26,037 bases of DNA from an uncultured Alistipes sp. (GCA_900546065.1 URBK01000029.1:1-26037), one strand, 5' to 3'; shown: positions 7,901-15,794, numbered from the stretch's first letter. Made by a program: numbers and translations. The notes: generated by a model not told the origin, from the sequence alone.

Positions 7901-9202
7901 CTAACGCTTGCGGTGGAGGATCGTATACGACCACGGCAGCATGTCACGCTCCACGTGCGAGGGCAGCAGATACTCCCCTCCCGTCATGGCATTGACATAA
8001 CAACCCGCATATATGCCCGTATTGAAGTCAGCATGGATCGTATATGGCGAGAGGTTCAGCAGCGCCACGACACGGCTCTCGCCGCACTCGCGCACAAAGG
8101 TCATGATGCAATCCTTCGCATTGTTCTCTATCTCGATGGTGCGGCCGCCGCGCTCGCCAGCCTGCAATGCCGCCTCGGAGTGTTTCAACGCTATAAACTT
8201 GCGATAGCCTTCGGTGTAGTAGTTGGCCGCATAGTCCATGATCGGGTCGCGGTCAAAGAAGGCGAACGAATGGTCGTAGCCTATCTCCTGCCCCGTATAG
8301 ATCAGAGGCATGGAACCCTCCCACAGAAACGTCAGTGCCGTCATCACGCCCAGCGCCGCACCGAAACGCTTGAACTCGCTGCCGTTCCACGAGTTCTCGT
8401 CGTGGTTCGACGTGAAGGTCAGGCGTATGGCCGACGAGGGGTACTTCGCACGGTCGGCATAGAGCGTATTGCGCAGATCCCACACGCGGCGCGCACCCTT
8501 GGCCATGTCACACATCATGTGGTGTATCTCCCACGTATATGAGGCATCGAACGCCCGATCGAAGAGATTCAGCTCCTCGGCCTCGGCCAGTAGGAATATA
8601 TCGGGACGCACGGCATGCAGCACGGCCGACGCCTCCTGCCAGAACTCTATGGGCACCAGCATGGCCATATCGCAACGGAAGCCATCTACATCATGCTGTT
8701 CAACCCAGAAACGCATCGCCTCGATCTGCGCACGCCACACGTCATGGTTTGCGTAGTTGAGTTTCGCCGTATCAGTCCAGTCCCACGGCACCTTGGCCGT
8801 GCCGTCCTCGTTACGCTCGTACCAGTCGGCCGGACGCTCGCGCATCCACACCGCATCACGCGAGGTGTGGTTGGCGACCCAGTCGAGCAACACCTTCATA
8901 CCCAGCGAGTGGGCCTTCGCAACGAAAGAGTCGAAATCGGCCATCGTACCGAACTCATCATTCACGGCACAATAGTCGCGGATCGAGTAATAAGATCCGA
9001 GCGAGCCCTTACGCCCCTCCTCGCCGATGGGATAGACGGGCATGAGCCATACGGCATCGATACCCATCGCATGCAAAAATTCCAAACGTTGCTCGGCTGC
9101 GCGCAGCGTACCTTCGCGCGTCAGCTGCCGCAGATTCATCTCATAAAGCACCGCAGAGTAGCACCACTCGGGATGCTGCTGCGGTTGTGGGGTTTCATTC
9201 AT
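7901..9202 (-). CDS. Alpha-amylase family (GH13) enzyme, cytoplasmic
   Basis: This 433-residue protein has the full set of GH13 motifs: region I DWVANH (107-112), region II GFRCD with nucleophile Asp178, region III LLAEAEE with acid/base Glu207 the likely choice, and region IV TSNHDE (264-269) with the transition-state-stabilising Asp268. The barrel starts around YEMNLRQ (20-26), and the C-terminus has the short beta domain typical of the family (VVALLNLSPY). There is no signal peptide, so it probably acts on maltodextrins or stored glucan inside the cell. Substrate and product specificity cannot be assigned. It is 59 bases upstream of the TPM gene on the same strand, so it may lead a transcript with TPM and lemA, though the functions do not obviously connect. 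Confidence 0.93.
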   Translation of the reverse strand: MNETPQPQQHPEWCYSAVLYEMNLRQLTREGTLRAAEQRLEFLHAMGIDAVWLMPVYPIGEEGRKGSLGSYYSIRDYCAVNDEFGTMADFDSFVAKAHSLGMKVLLDWVANHTSRDAVWMRERPADWYERNEDGTAKVPWDWTDTAKLNYANHDVWRAQIEAMRFWVEQHDVDGFRCDMAMLVPIEFWQEASAVLHAVRPDIFLLAEAEELNLFDRAFDASYTWEIHHMMCDMAKGARRVWDLRNTLYADRAKYPSSAIRLTFTSNHDENSWNGSEFKRFGAALGVMTALTFLWEGSMPLIYTGQEIGYDHSFAFFDRDPIMDYAANYYTEGYRKFIALKHSEAALQAGERGGRTIEIENNAKDCIMTFVRECGESRVVALLNLSPYTIHADFNTGIYAGCYVNAMTGGEYLLPSHVERDMLPWSYTILHRKR

Positions 9203-9242
9203 ATTCGGTTACAAATCGTAATTACGTTGTCGCAGACGTCAC

Positions 9243-9256
9243 GTCGAGGTCTCGAC
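9243..9256. promoter_or_regulatory. Palindrome in the presumed amylase leader
   Basis: GTCGAG and CTCGAC are separated by two bases. The site lies 41 bases upstream of the amylase ATG. It could be a repressor site or a short RNA hairpin; only the symmetry is seen. Confidence 0.25.
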
Positions 9257-9362
9257 ATGTCGATTTCCTCATCGCACCGCTGCATACATGCTCTTTTTCG
9301 GAGGGCTCGGACATTGCCGCCAAGTGCGCAGCAAAATATCCGAATTGGTCCGAAACGGAATG

Positions 9363-9370
9363 CAAATATA
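9363..9370 (-). promoter_or_regulatory. Bacteroidota -7 element for the amylase gene
   Basis: The minus strand reads TATATTTG, an exact TANNTTTG match, in an AT-rich patch. A CTTG (TTTG-like) lies 18 bases upstream at 9389-9392. It would give a leader of about 150 bases before the amylase ATG, long enough to include the 9243-9256 palindrome. Confidence 0.5.
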
Positions 9371-9470
9371 AAAAAATATTTCATTTCGCAAGCGCCGTTC
9401 CCCCTCAAACAGCCATTCCGCCCACGCTTCAACGGCCCCGTTCAAATCCCCAGCCGAGGCATTACGCTTC

Positions 9471-9489
9471 GTAACAATATTATTGTCAC
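9471..9489. repeat. AT-rich near-palindrome downstream of the MG2 gene
   Basis: GTAACAATATTATTGTCAC is almost self-complementary (arms GTAACAAT / ATTGTCAC with one mismatch pair). It lies 44-62 bases beyond the MG2 gene stop. There is no T run, so it is not a classic terminator; it may be a protein-binding site or chance. Confidence 0.3.
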
Positions 9490-9532
9490 CGATGTCATGT
9501 TGCATTCAGATCCCACACACCGGACAATACAA

Positions 9533-12223
9533 TCACCGTTCGAACGCCCCGACCGCACCGCCGTCCGTGACCATCTCGATATCTATGCGCATCGTGCGGC
9601 AACGCCCGTTGTTGTAGAACGTCACACCGGCACGGCCGTCGGCATCGAGCATCAACGACGGATTCCAATAGAGCGTCCGCCGGTAATCACGCTCGGAGGG
9701 CATAACCGAATAGTCGGGCAGGTAGAACTCCGAAGGCTCGTCGTAACCGTCGACCCACGTCTTGCGGATGCCGCGCCCCGCCTCCGTCGGGATCTCGTTC
9801 TCGGGATAGGTCTCTACGAAGACCACGCAACAGTATCGCGACAAGGCATCCATCGGCGACATCTGGCGGTCGGCATAGTCACAAATGACCGACGCATCCT
9901 CGTTAACATATATCGACTTGATGGCCGCAAGCCTGATCAGATCGGCCTTGAGCAGTGTCTCCCACGAGGGCTTATGGTCGACAACGAAGAGTACATCCTT
10001 ACCCTTATAGCTGATGTTCCACTCGCCGTATGTCTCCATCTCCTCCGTGCGGGCATCTTCCTGCTGGACACCAGCACGCTCGCGCAGCGAACTTTCGATG
10101 CCCGTAGCAGCGCTGCGGCTCGCCGTATCGCGCTCGCGACCGTACGCCATGCTTGCACGACGGATTATAAAGTTGTCGTCCATATACGAGAGCACCTCAT
10201 AAAGGTCTCTTGTCAAATCCCCCTCGTCACGCAGGGCGTCAACCTCCGAAGGCATATCGTAATAACGCACCGCCGTCGAACGGTCACGGAATATACGGGC
10301 CTCCTCGCTCAGGTCGTCACCCCGAACCACAACCTCCTCGATACGGTGCACACGCTCTGTCATGTCACCCGTCGTATCGGCCGCCTCCCGCCACAAAAGG
10401 GTGTCGGCAATAGGTTTAGGCGTGAAATCTGCCGCAGCCGCATCACCTGCAGCCGCCACGCGCGGCGTCACCTGCATCTCGGCCGCTGAATAGGCACGCG
10501 GCTCGGGCGAGAAGGCGCGGTCGAGCAATATACGGCTGAATTTGCGGCGGTTGCGGTCATTCGTGACGGAGAATGTCATGCTCCACTGCCCCTTCAGATT
10601 GCCGCCGAAGGAGAAACGTCCCAGACTGTCCACATCGACAAAGCCTATGGGCACGGGGGAGCGCAGGCTGTCGGGCAACTCCTCCTCGCCGCGCTTGCGC
10701 AACAGCACCGATAGTTTGATGTCGGTCAGAGGTTTCTTCGTACTGAAATGTATCACCCGTCCGTTCACCTCTATACCCTGTTCGGGCAGGTATTTCAGAT
10801 CTATCGCCTCGCGCCCGCTCCATACGTCCCAATCGTAACGGCTCCAACCCTGTACCATGAGCAGATGGTCGAGCGCCTCGCGGTGCGTGGCATCGTCCGC
10901 CTCGAAATAGTACCACGGACGTCGCACGTAGCCGCGTATCTCAGACCTCAACAGAAGTTCGGTCATAACGGAGCCGCCGCCCTCGATCTCCTCGTCGCCG
11001 TCGCGCACCGCAACAGACACGGGCGCCGAAAGAGCCGCACCGCCCGCATCGCGCCCCTCGATAGAGAGCGTAACCTTTGCATAAGGGTCATAATGCTCCT
11101 TGTCGGTCTTGGCCGCAATCCCGGCCACAGGGCCGCGGCGCGCAAAGAACAGTCTGTCGGCCAAGATATTGCCACGGTCGTCACACAGTACGATACGCGC
11201 CACCCCGGAGGCAAGTTTATTGCGAGCCACCGCGAACGAGAGTGCCCCGTCATCCTTGATATCGAGAATCGTAAAGTTACGCAGGCGGCCGCCGCACATC
11301 ATGACAGCCCCCAGCGTCAGCGGAGCCGTCGCCGCACTCTTTCGGATCGAGAAACGCACGCTGTCGGCCGACGAGAGGTTATCCACACGCATGACGACAC
11401 CCGTGGCCTCGGCCTCGGGCAGCGGGAAACGCCGCGCACGGCCGTCAACGGTGATCTCCGCCTCATCTCCCGCAGCGGGCGTATAGTCAAAGACGCCGCG
11501 TCCGTCGTGCAGTGTCGAGAACTCGGCGCGCGTCGAGCCGTCCGCCCCGACGATACGTCCCCCGGCAACATCAAGCGGCTGTCCTGCCCCGTCCGTAGCC
11601 TCGAACGCGACTCGTGACGGCAGTCCAGTCACCAGATGGCCTCCCTCGGGATAGAAACGCATGCTCACATTACGCTCACGCGGCGTACGGGGGCGTTTCA
11701 TCTCATATTTCAGATCGTCGTACCGCGCAAGACGCCGATCGGCATAATCCCCCTCCACGGCCGGACTGTCGAAAACGGGGATCACACGCGAGAAGATGCC
11801 GCGGCTGTCGAAATTGAGCATATATTTCGTATAGGCGCGCACCTCATAATATCCCGTGCGGAACGGCAACTGTGTCAGCGAGAACTCCCCGTGGCAACGG
11901 CCCTTGTCTATGGGCAGCACACGTCGCTCGACAACCACGCCTCCCGGGTCCAGCAGCTCGACATAGAGCGTACGGCTCAACACCTCGGGCCGGTTGTCAA
12001 AGGCCGAAACCACGTATGCAGCAAACCATATATTGTCGCCATGATAATAGCTCGTATTGTCGAGGTGAAGGTAGACCTTCTCCTGCGGCACCATGTTGCC
12101 AAAGCTGTTCAGGTGTTCGGCAATACCCATAAGCCGCATTACGGCGCTGTCCTGCGGCACCTCCTGCCCCGCTGCCGTCGTGACACACAGCATACAGACA
12201 ATTGCCAGAATACGATTCTTCAT
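9533..12223 (-). CDS. Large exported MG2-domain protein (Bacteroidota surface-protein type)
   Basis: The 896-residue protein has a signal peptide (hydrophobic about 5-17, cleavage near AAGQ at 20). Residues about 46-138 match the MG2 macroglobulin-like domain common in Bacteroidota: PQEKVYLHLDNTSYYHGDNIW, then TLYVELLD and TGYYEVRAYT. Further beta-rich segments follow, including ADRLFFARR and a carboxypeptidase-regulatory-like stretch (INGRVIHFSTKKPLTD type). A later region has features recalling TonB receptor plug domains (IEEVVVRGDD, AIKSIYV). The end has the WNPSLMLDADGRAGVTFYNN block seen in this group. There is no beta-barrel, so it is not itself a TonB-dependent transporter. I chose the ATG at 12223, where the signal peptide starts, over the frame extending to 12253. 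Function is unknown; it may support envelope or glycan-related assemblies. Confidence 0.75.
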   Translation of the reverse strand: MKNRILAIVCMLCVTTAAGQEVPQDSAVMRLMGIAEHLNSFGNMVPQEKVYLHLDNTSYYHGDNIWFAAYVVSAFDNRPEVLSRTLYVELLDPGGVVVERRVLPIDKGRCHGEFSLTQLPFRTGYYEVRAYTKYMLNFDSRGIFSRVIPVFDSPAVEGDYADRRLARYDDLKYEMKRPRTPRERNVSMRFYPEGGHLVTGLPSRVAFEATDGAGQPLDVAGGRIVGADGSTRAEFSTLHDGRGVFDYTPAAGDEAEITVDGRARRFPLPEAEATGVVMRVDNLSSADSVRFSIRKSAATAPLTLGAVMMCGGRLRNFTILDIKDDGALSFAVARNKLASGVARIVLCDDRGNILADRLFFARRGPVAGIAAKTDKEHYDPYAKVTLSIEGRDAGGAALSAPVSVAVRDGDEEIEGGGSVMTELLLRSEIRGYVRRPWYYFEADDATHREALDHLLMVQGWSRYDWDVWSGREAIDLKYLPEQGIEVNGRVIHFSTKKPLTDIKLSVLLRKRGEEELPDSLRSPVPIGFVDVDSLGRFSFGGNLKGQWSMTFSVTNDRNRRKFSRILLDRAFSPEPRAYSAAEMQVTPRVAAAGDAAAADFTPKPIADTLLWREAADTTGDMTERVHRIEEVVVRGDDLSEEARIFRDRSTAVRYYDMPSEVDALRDEGDLTRDLYEVLSYMDDNFIIRRASMAYGRERDTASRSAATGIESSLRERAGVQQEDARTEEMETYGEWNISYKGKDVLFVVDHKPSWETLLKADLIRLAAIKSIYVNEDASVICDYADRQMSPMDALSRYCCVVFVETYPENEIPTEAGRGIRKTWVDGYDEPSEFYLPDYSVMPSERDYRRTLYWNPSLMLDADGRAGVTFYNNGRCRTMRIDIEMVTDGGAVGAFER

Positions 12224-12280
12224 ATGCACAAACCTTTTACGGCCACACGGCACCGAGCCGCGACACAGACCGATCCTAAC

Positions 12281-12311
12281 GAAAAAGGCCGACGGGACGA
12301 TCCGCCGGCCT
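12281..12311 (-). terminator. Intrinsic terminator after the nucleotidyltransferase gene
   Basis: Minus-strand AGGCCGGCGG (12311-12302) pairs with CCGTCGGCCT (12295-12286) over 10 bp with one G-T pair and a 6-base loop, followed directly by TTTTTCGTT. It lies 47 bases beyond the stop codon and upstream of the MG2 gene, so those two genes are probably separate units. Confidence 0.88.
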
Positions 12312-12358
12312 GACTTAATACGAGCCGCTCCGATCGCGGCCGAAACCTCCGATCGGGC

Positions 12359-13279
12359 TTATTTGCCCCAGAGATTGCGGGGATAGACTCCCTGCTCGAT
12401 CAACTGCTCGATCTTGGCCACGAGCTGCGGTTTGTCGGCCTTGTAGGTTACGCCGAACCAGTTGGCCGTCGTCGACAGGACCTTGAGTTTGGCCGTGCCG
12501 TCGCCCACGAGTTTGTTGACCATCAACGGGATGAAGAACTCCGACTTGAGGTTCGCCATGTTGGCCGGATCGCTCAGGAAGCCCTTGAAATACTCCTCCG
12601 AGTAGGTGAAGTAGTCGGGCGTGAAACCGAACAGGTTCATCGATACGGGCGTGTTCTCGGCCAGAGGCTGGTCGTCACCCAGATCGTGGAAGACGATCAC
12701 ACCCTCGGCATTGCGCTCGATCTTCGTGCGCTCGACGATCGACGTAAGGAAGCCGTCGGCATCGATAGAACATACGCCGCGCGATACGGTGCCGTTCTCC
12801 GAGAGGGTCTTGTTGACCTCGTAGCCCACCATGCAGTAGTGGTTCTTCTCACCGCCCAGACGGCTCAGGTAGTCGCCGATGACGCGATAGGCGTCGGCAC
12901 CGTAGAAGTCGTCGGCATTGATCACGGCAAAGGGCTCGTGGATCACCGGCGCAGCCATCATCAGTGCGTGGTTCGTACCCCACGGCTTCTCACGTCCTTC
13001 GGGCACCTTGAAGCCCTCGGGCAGATACTCCAGCTCCTGATATACCACCTCAACCTCGATGCGGCCGCCGAAACGCTCGGCATTGAACACCTCGGTGAAC
13101 TCCTTGGCGAAAGAGTGGCGTATGACGAATACGACCTTGCCGAAACCGGCGCGAATGGCGTCGTAGATCGAATAGTCGATGATGGCCTCGTTGTTGGGGC
13201 CGACTCCGTCCATCTGCTTCAGCGAGCCGTAGCGCGAACCCATGCCGGCAGCGAGGACAAGCAATGTAGGTTTTACCAT
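12359..13279 (-). CDS. Sugar nucleotidyltransferase family protein
   Basis: This 306-residue cytoplasmic protein has the NTP-transferase signature LAAGMGSRYGSLKQ at residues 9-22, where the glycine-rich loop and Arg/Lys bind the nucleotide triphosphate, and NADDFYG at 121-127, whose aspartates coordinate the metal. Such enzymes join a sugar phosphate to an NTP, as UTP- or glucose-1-phosphate-type transferases do, to supply activated sugars. The rest (WGTNHALMMA, TPVSMNLFGFTPDYF, FFIPLMVN) fits the shorter Bacteroidota branch of this family rather than GlmU or RmlA. No left-handed helix domain is present. A good terminator follows and a -7 match precedes it, so it is probably transcribed alone. 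The exact sugar is not predictable. Confidence 0.85.
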   Translation of the reverse strand: MVKPTLLVLAAGMGSRYGSLKQMDGVGPNNEAIIDYSIYDAIRAGFGKVVFVIRHSFAKEFTEVFNAERFGGRIEVEVVYQELEYLPEGFKVPEGREKPWGTNHALMMAAPVIHEPFAVINADDFYGADAYRVIGDYLSRLGGEKNHYCMVGYEVNKTLSENGTVSRGVCSIDADGFLTSIVERTKIERNAEGVIVFHDLGDDQPLAENTPVSMNLFGFTPDYFTYSEEYFKGFLSDPANMANLKSEFFIPLMVNKLVGDGTAKLKVLSTTANWFGVTYKADKPQLVAKIEQLIEQGVYPRNLWGK

Positions 13280-13318
13280 TTTTACAGTTATTTACGGTTA
13301 TTGATATCAAATCCAACA

Positions 13319-13326
13319 CAAAGATA
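13319..13326 (-). promoter_or_regulatory. Bacteroidota -7 element for the nucleotidyltransferase gene
   Basis: The minus strand reads TATCTTTG, an exact TANNTTTG match, 39 bases upstream of the ATG at 13279, in an AT-rich gap. The -33 position does not show a clean TTTG. Confidence 0.58.
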
Positions 13327-13419
13327 GTCAAATTATAATATCTTTCACCTTTTCCGCCGCACAATTTTCACCGCCGGCTGCCGTACGCCCATTGCAGGGC
13401 AGGCACAATCGCAGGCGGA

Positions 13420-14124
13420 TCACTCCCATTGGTCAATATCCAACGGCACCTCGACCGAACAGGCCCGACCCGAATCGTCGGTGACCGTCACCGAAAACCT
13501 GTGCTGCCGCGACAATGTCGGCTTTTCGGCAAAGAGCAGTATCACATCGCGCGACATGGGATGTACCACGATTGCCGACATCCCGCCGTCAGGCATTTGG
13601 TCAAGCATGAAACGAACCTGCTTTGACGCAAAACACGGGTTGGCCGAACGGTCGGCCGCGGCAAGGAAATTGGCATACGAACAATACGCCACCTGCACCA
13701 GATCGGAAAGCGATGTGCCCGCAGGATGCCTCTCATCATAATCCGCGTCGCTCACTATCTCAATGCTCACAATATCGCCGGCCAAAGCCTTGTTATAGTT
13801 ATAACCCGGGGTGTAATATGGCCTCCAGTTATAGATGCCGTCGCCATTCTTCGACGCAAGGGCGTTGAAGCGATCGAGGTCATTGTCCGCACCTACGCCC
13901 AACGCCTGCTCGAGCTCAGCAGAATAATATTGCGTCCCGCCGCCGAAATCAAGATTTATTGCAAACGCCCCCTCTTCGGCGTCCGACATCTTCACATTCG
14001 CACCGACCGCTGACCACCCTACATAGGCATCCACCACATGACACGAATCAATGTAATGGAACTCGCACTTGTTGCACGATATAAAACAACATACGAAAGC
14101 CAAACAAACGATTATATTTTTCAT
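13420..14124 (-). CDS. Uncharacterised lipoprotein
   Basis: I do not recognise this 234-residue protein. It begins with a lipoprotein signal (hydrophobic residues 4-16, lipobox FISC, Cys17), so it is likely anchored in the inner or outer membrane. The mature part has mixed beta-type sequence: an N-terminal segment with CEFHYIDSCHVVDAYVGW, a tyrosine-rich central part, and a final region (RFSVTVTDDSGRACSVEVPL) that looks like an immunoglobulin-like or adhesin-type beta-sandwich strand pair. It starts 3 bases after the stop of the small lipoprotein frame at 14128-14323, suggesting translational coupling. Its base composition is closer to the rest of the window than the AT-rich DNA upstream. No terminator is obvious in the 140 bases after it. 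Confidence 0.75.
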   Translation of the reverse strand: MKNIIVCLAFVCCFISCNKCEFHYIDSCHVVDAYVGWSAVGANVKMSDAEEGAFAINLDFGGGTQYYSAELEQALGVGADNDLDRFNALASKNGDGIYNWRPYYTPGYNYNKALAGDIVSIEIVSDADYDERHPAGTSLSDLVQVAYCSYANFLAAADRSANPCFASKQVRFMLDQMPDGGMSAIVVHPMSRDVILLFAEKPTLSRQHRFSVTVTDDSGRACSVEVPLDIDQWE

Positions 14125-14127
14125 AGC

Positions 14128-14323
14128 CTATATATTGGGATTGTTATAGGTAACTGTTCTAAACATCCATGTATAAACTTCAGAACCGTTTACCTCATCA
14201 TTTTCATCCTCATTATAATCAACGCCTGCTTCTCTTGATTCTGAATCTTGCAATGTAAGGAAATCTGCACTAGAACAAGCCACCAACAAAGCAGCACCAA
14301 GCGAAATAAATATTTTTTTTCAT
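14128..14323 (-). CDS. Small lipoprotein frame, off by one base in an A8 tract
   Basis: Read from the ATG at 14323, translation stops after 17 codons. If one A is removed from the run of eight A's that directly follows the ATG (14313-14320), a 64-codon frame opens up to TAG at 14128-14130. The product would begin MKKIFISLGAALLVACSS, a textbook lipoprotein signal with Cys16, followed by a short acidic mature part (DYNEDENDE) and an aromatic patch (EVYTWMF). The frame itself has TGA just before the A run, so no other start fits. The next lipoprotein gene begins 3 bases later. Options are phase variation at the homopolymer, transcriptional slippage, a sequencing error, or a decayed gene. The clean lipobox, intact downstream frame and tight coupling argue that the frame is or recently was real. 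Confidence 0.6.
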
Positions 14324-14460
14324 TTTAACATATAATAAATTAAACTCCACCTAAAATTAAACATAGATTTCCGACAAAACAACAAATAAATAATAAAATT
14401 ATCATAAAACAACCATTACACAAAAAATAACTATTTTTACAGCTGAAATACGCAACAATC
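14161..14460. other. AT-rich island
   Basis: A hand count gives about 29% G+C over these 300 bases, falling to about 24% in 14281-14460, against clearly GC-rich flanks. It covers the small lipoprotein frame and the gap before the MFS gene. It may be acquired DNA or a regulatory region kept AT-rich. An AAAAATA-AC-TATTTTT palindrome lies at 14423-14438. Confidence 0.7.
14340..14405 (-). CDS. Possible 21-residue hydrophobic peptide
   Basis: An ATG at 14405 opens a 21-codon frame ending in TAA at 14340. The peptide is almost wholly hydrophobic with three cysteines (starts MIILLFICCFVGNLC), like a single membrane segment. It lies 16 bases upstream of the small lipoprotein ATG. Very AT-rich DNA yields hydrophobic codons by chance, so this is speculative. 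Confidence 0.2.
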   Translation of the reverse strand: MIILLFICCFVGNLCLILGGV

Positions 14461-14553
14461 CGATTGCCGCCCGCGGCCGACACGACGAGCCCATCATTTT
14501 GCGACACGCCGCAGACCCCACATCGCCCGACAATCGCCCAAACCACTTGCACT

Positions 14554-15765
14554 ATGGCACACATTGCCCAACAACCCGATGCCGCTGTACGCCCCGTCCT
14601 GTGGAACAGCAACTACCTGAAGGTTTGGATCGCCAACTTCATGCTTTTTTTCGCCTTCTACCTTCTGGCGCCGCTGCTGCCGCTCTACCTGCGCGACACC
14701 TTCTCGGCCGACAAGGCCATGATAGGCATCGTCCTCAGCGGATACACCCTGACGGCGCTTGCCGTGCGTCCGTTCAGCGGCTTTGTCGTCGACACCTTCC
14801 CCCGCAAGAAGGTGCTGCTGATATGTTACTTCGCCTTCGCGCTGCTCTTCGCCGGGTATTTCATCACAGGTTCGCTCGTACTCTTCGCCGCCATACGTAC
14901 ACTGCACGGAGGCCCCTTCGGTGCCACCACCGTCGCCAGCAGCACCATGGCCGTAGACGTGCTCCACCCCGAACGCCGCTCGGAAGGTATCGGCTACTAC
15001 GGCCTGAGCAACAACATCGCCATGGCCATAGGCCCCTCGACGGGACTATACATATACCATACGATCCACAACTTCAACCTGCTGTTCACCATGTCGCTCG
15101 TGATAGCCTTCACGGGCCTGATCATCGACTCGACAATCAAGTGCCGCGACCGCCAGCCCATCAAGCGCGACAGCAAGGTGTCGCTCGACCGTTTCATCCT
15201 GCTCAAGGGTTGGAGCGAAGGAATATGCATTGCCGCGTTCGCCTTCTCGTTCGGAATAATATCCACATACATTGCAATATACAGTCAGGAGACGCTGCAC
15301 ATAACATCCGGCTCGGGAACATTCTTCATGATCCTCGCCTGCGGGCTCATCCTCTCACGCCTTATCGGCAGCCGCTCGCTGCGGCAGGGCAAGATCGTGC
15401 AGAACGCCTCGGCCGGAATGCTCATATCGATGTGCGGATATCTGGTATTCTCGGCCCTGCCCAACCTCTACGGTTACTATGCCGCCGCCCTGCTCATAGG
15501 CCTCGGAAACGGTCACATGTATCCCGCCATGCAAAACATGTTCATCAACCTCGCCCCGCACGAGCGCCGCGGCACGGCAAACTCCACCATCCTCACATCG
15601 TGGGACGTCGGTATCGGCGCCGGCATCATCGGCGGCGGCAGCGTCGCCGAGCACCTCGGCGGATATTCGGCCGCCTTCTGGCTCGCATTCGCCGTAAACG
15701 TCTTGGGCGTGGCCTTCTATTTCCTCTATGCGCGCCGCAGCTTCCTGCGCAACCGTCTGCGTTGA
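14554..15765 (+). CDS. Major facilitator superfamily transporter
   Basis: The 403-residue protein is an integral inner-membrane carrier with about 12 hydrophobic segments. The first starts near residue 22 (KVWIANFMLFFAFYLLAPLL). The MFS signature between helices 2 and 3 is present in variant form (RPFSGFVVDTFPRKKVL). A basic central loop (CRDRQPIKRDSK) divides the two six-helix halves, and the second half repeats the pattern (LSRLIGSRSLRQGKI). It looks like the drug/metabolite efflux-type MFS branch, but the substrate cannot be predicted. I chose the ATG at 14554 because the 30 residues that an upstream start at 14464 would add are polar and low-complexity. It is divergent from the lipoprotein genes across the AT-rich island and ends in a tandem repeat followed by a strong terminator. 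Confidence 0.88.
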   Translation: MAHIAQQPDAAVRPVLWNSNYLKVWIANFMLFFAFYLLAPLLPLYLRDTFSADKAMIGIVLSGYTLTALAVRPFSGFVVDTFPRKKVLLICYFAFALLFAGYFITGSLVLFAAIRTLHGGPFGATTVASSTMAVDVLHPERRSEGIGYYGLSNNIAMAIGPSTGLYIYHTIHNFNLLFTMSLVIAFTGLIIDSTIKCRDRQPIKRDSKVSLDRFILLKGWSEGICIAAFAFSFGIISTYIAIYSQETLHITSGSGTFFMILACGLILSRLIGSRSLRQGKIVQNASAGMLISMCGYLVFSALPNLYGYYAAALLIGLGNGHMYPAMQNMFINLAPHERRGTANSTILTSWDVGIGAGIIGGGSVAEHLGGYSAAFWLAFAVNVLGVAFYFLYARRSFLRNRLR

Positions 15766-15794
15766 GAATCTGCATTGAGAATCTGCGTTGGGAA
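15756..15794 (+). repeat. Three tandem copies of a 13-bp unit across the MFS stop codon
   Basis: TCTGCGTTGAGAA (15756-15768), TCTGCATTGAGAA (15769-15781) and TCTGCGTTGGGAA (15782-15794) are head to tail. The first copy contains the MFS stop codon, so repeat expansion would leave the protein unchanged. Confidence 0.92.

Larger units (their letters stand above)
9203..9532. other. Intergenic region between the MG2 gene and amylase
   Basis: These 330 bases contain no credible gene. They hold a minus-strand -7 promoter match (9363-9370) and two palindromes: GTCGAG-GT-CTCGAC at 9243-9256, in the presumed amylase leader, and a 19-base near-palindrome at 9471-9489. No clear T-tailed terminator for the MG2 gene is visible. 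Confidence 0.6.

Noticed and set aside
7842..7934. N-terminal extension of the TPM protein
   Set aside because: It would put 31 residues before the signal peptide and overlap the amylase gene.
8615..10489. 624-codon plus-strand frame across the amylase, the intergenic gap and the MG2 gene
   Set aside because: No domain or start signal; it is a shadow of the minus-strand genes.
9533..12223. MG2 protein as a TonB-dependent outer-membrane receptor
   Set aside because: Only short plug-like segments occur; there is no long beta-barrel region or terminal aromatic barrel signal.
12229..12236. CAAACCTT (a 7 of 8 match to a minus-strand -7 box) upstream of the MG2 gene
   Set aside because: It is only about 6 bases from the ATG, too close for a normal leader.
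14340..14612. 90-codon minus-strand frame reaching into the MFS gene
   Set aside because: Its upstream half is antisense to MFS coding sequence; only the last 21 codons are even possible as a peptide.
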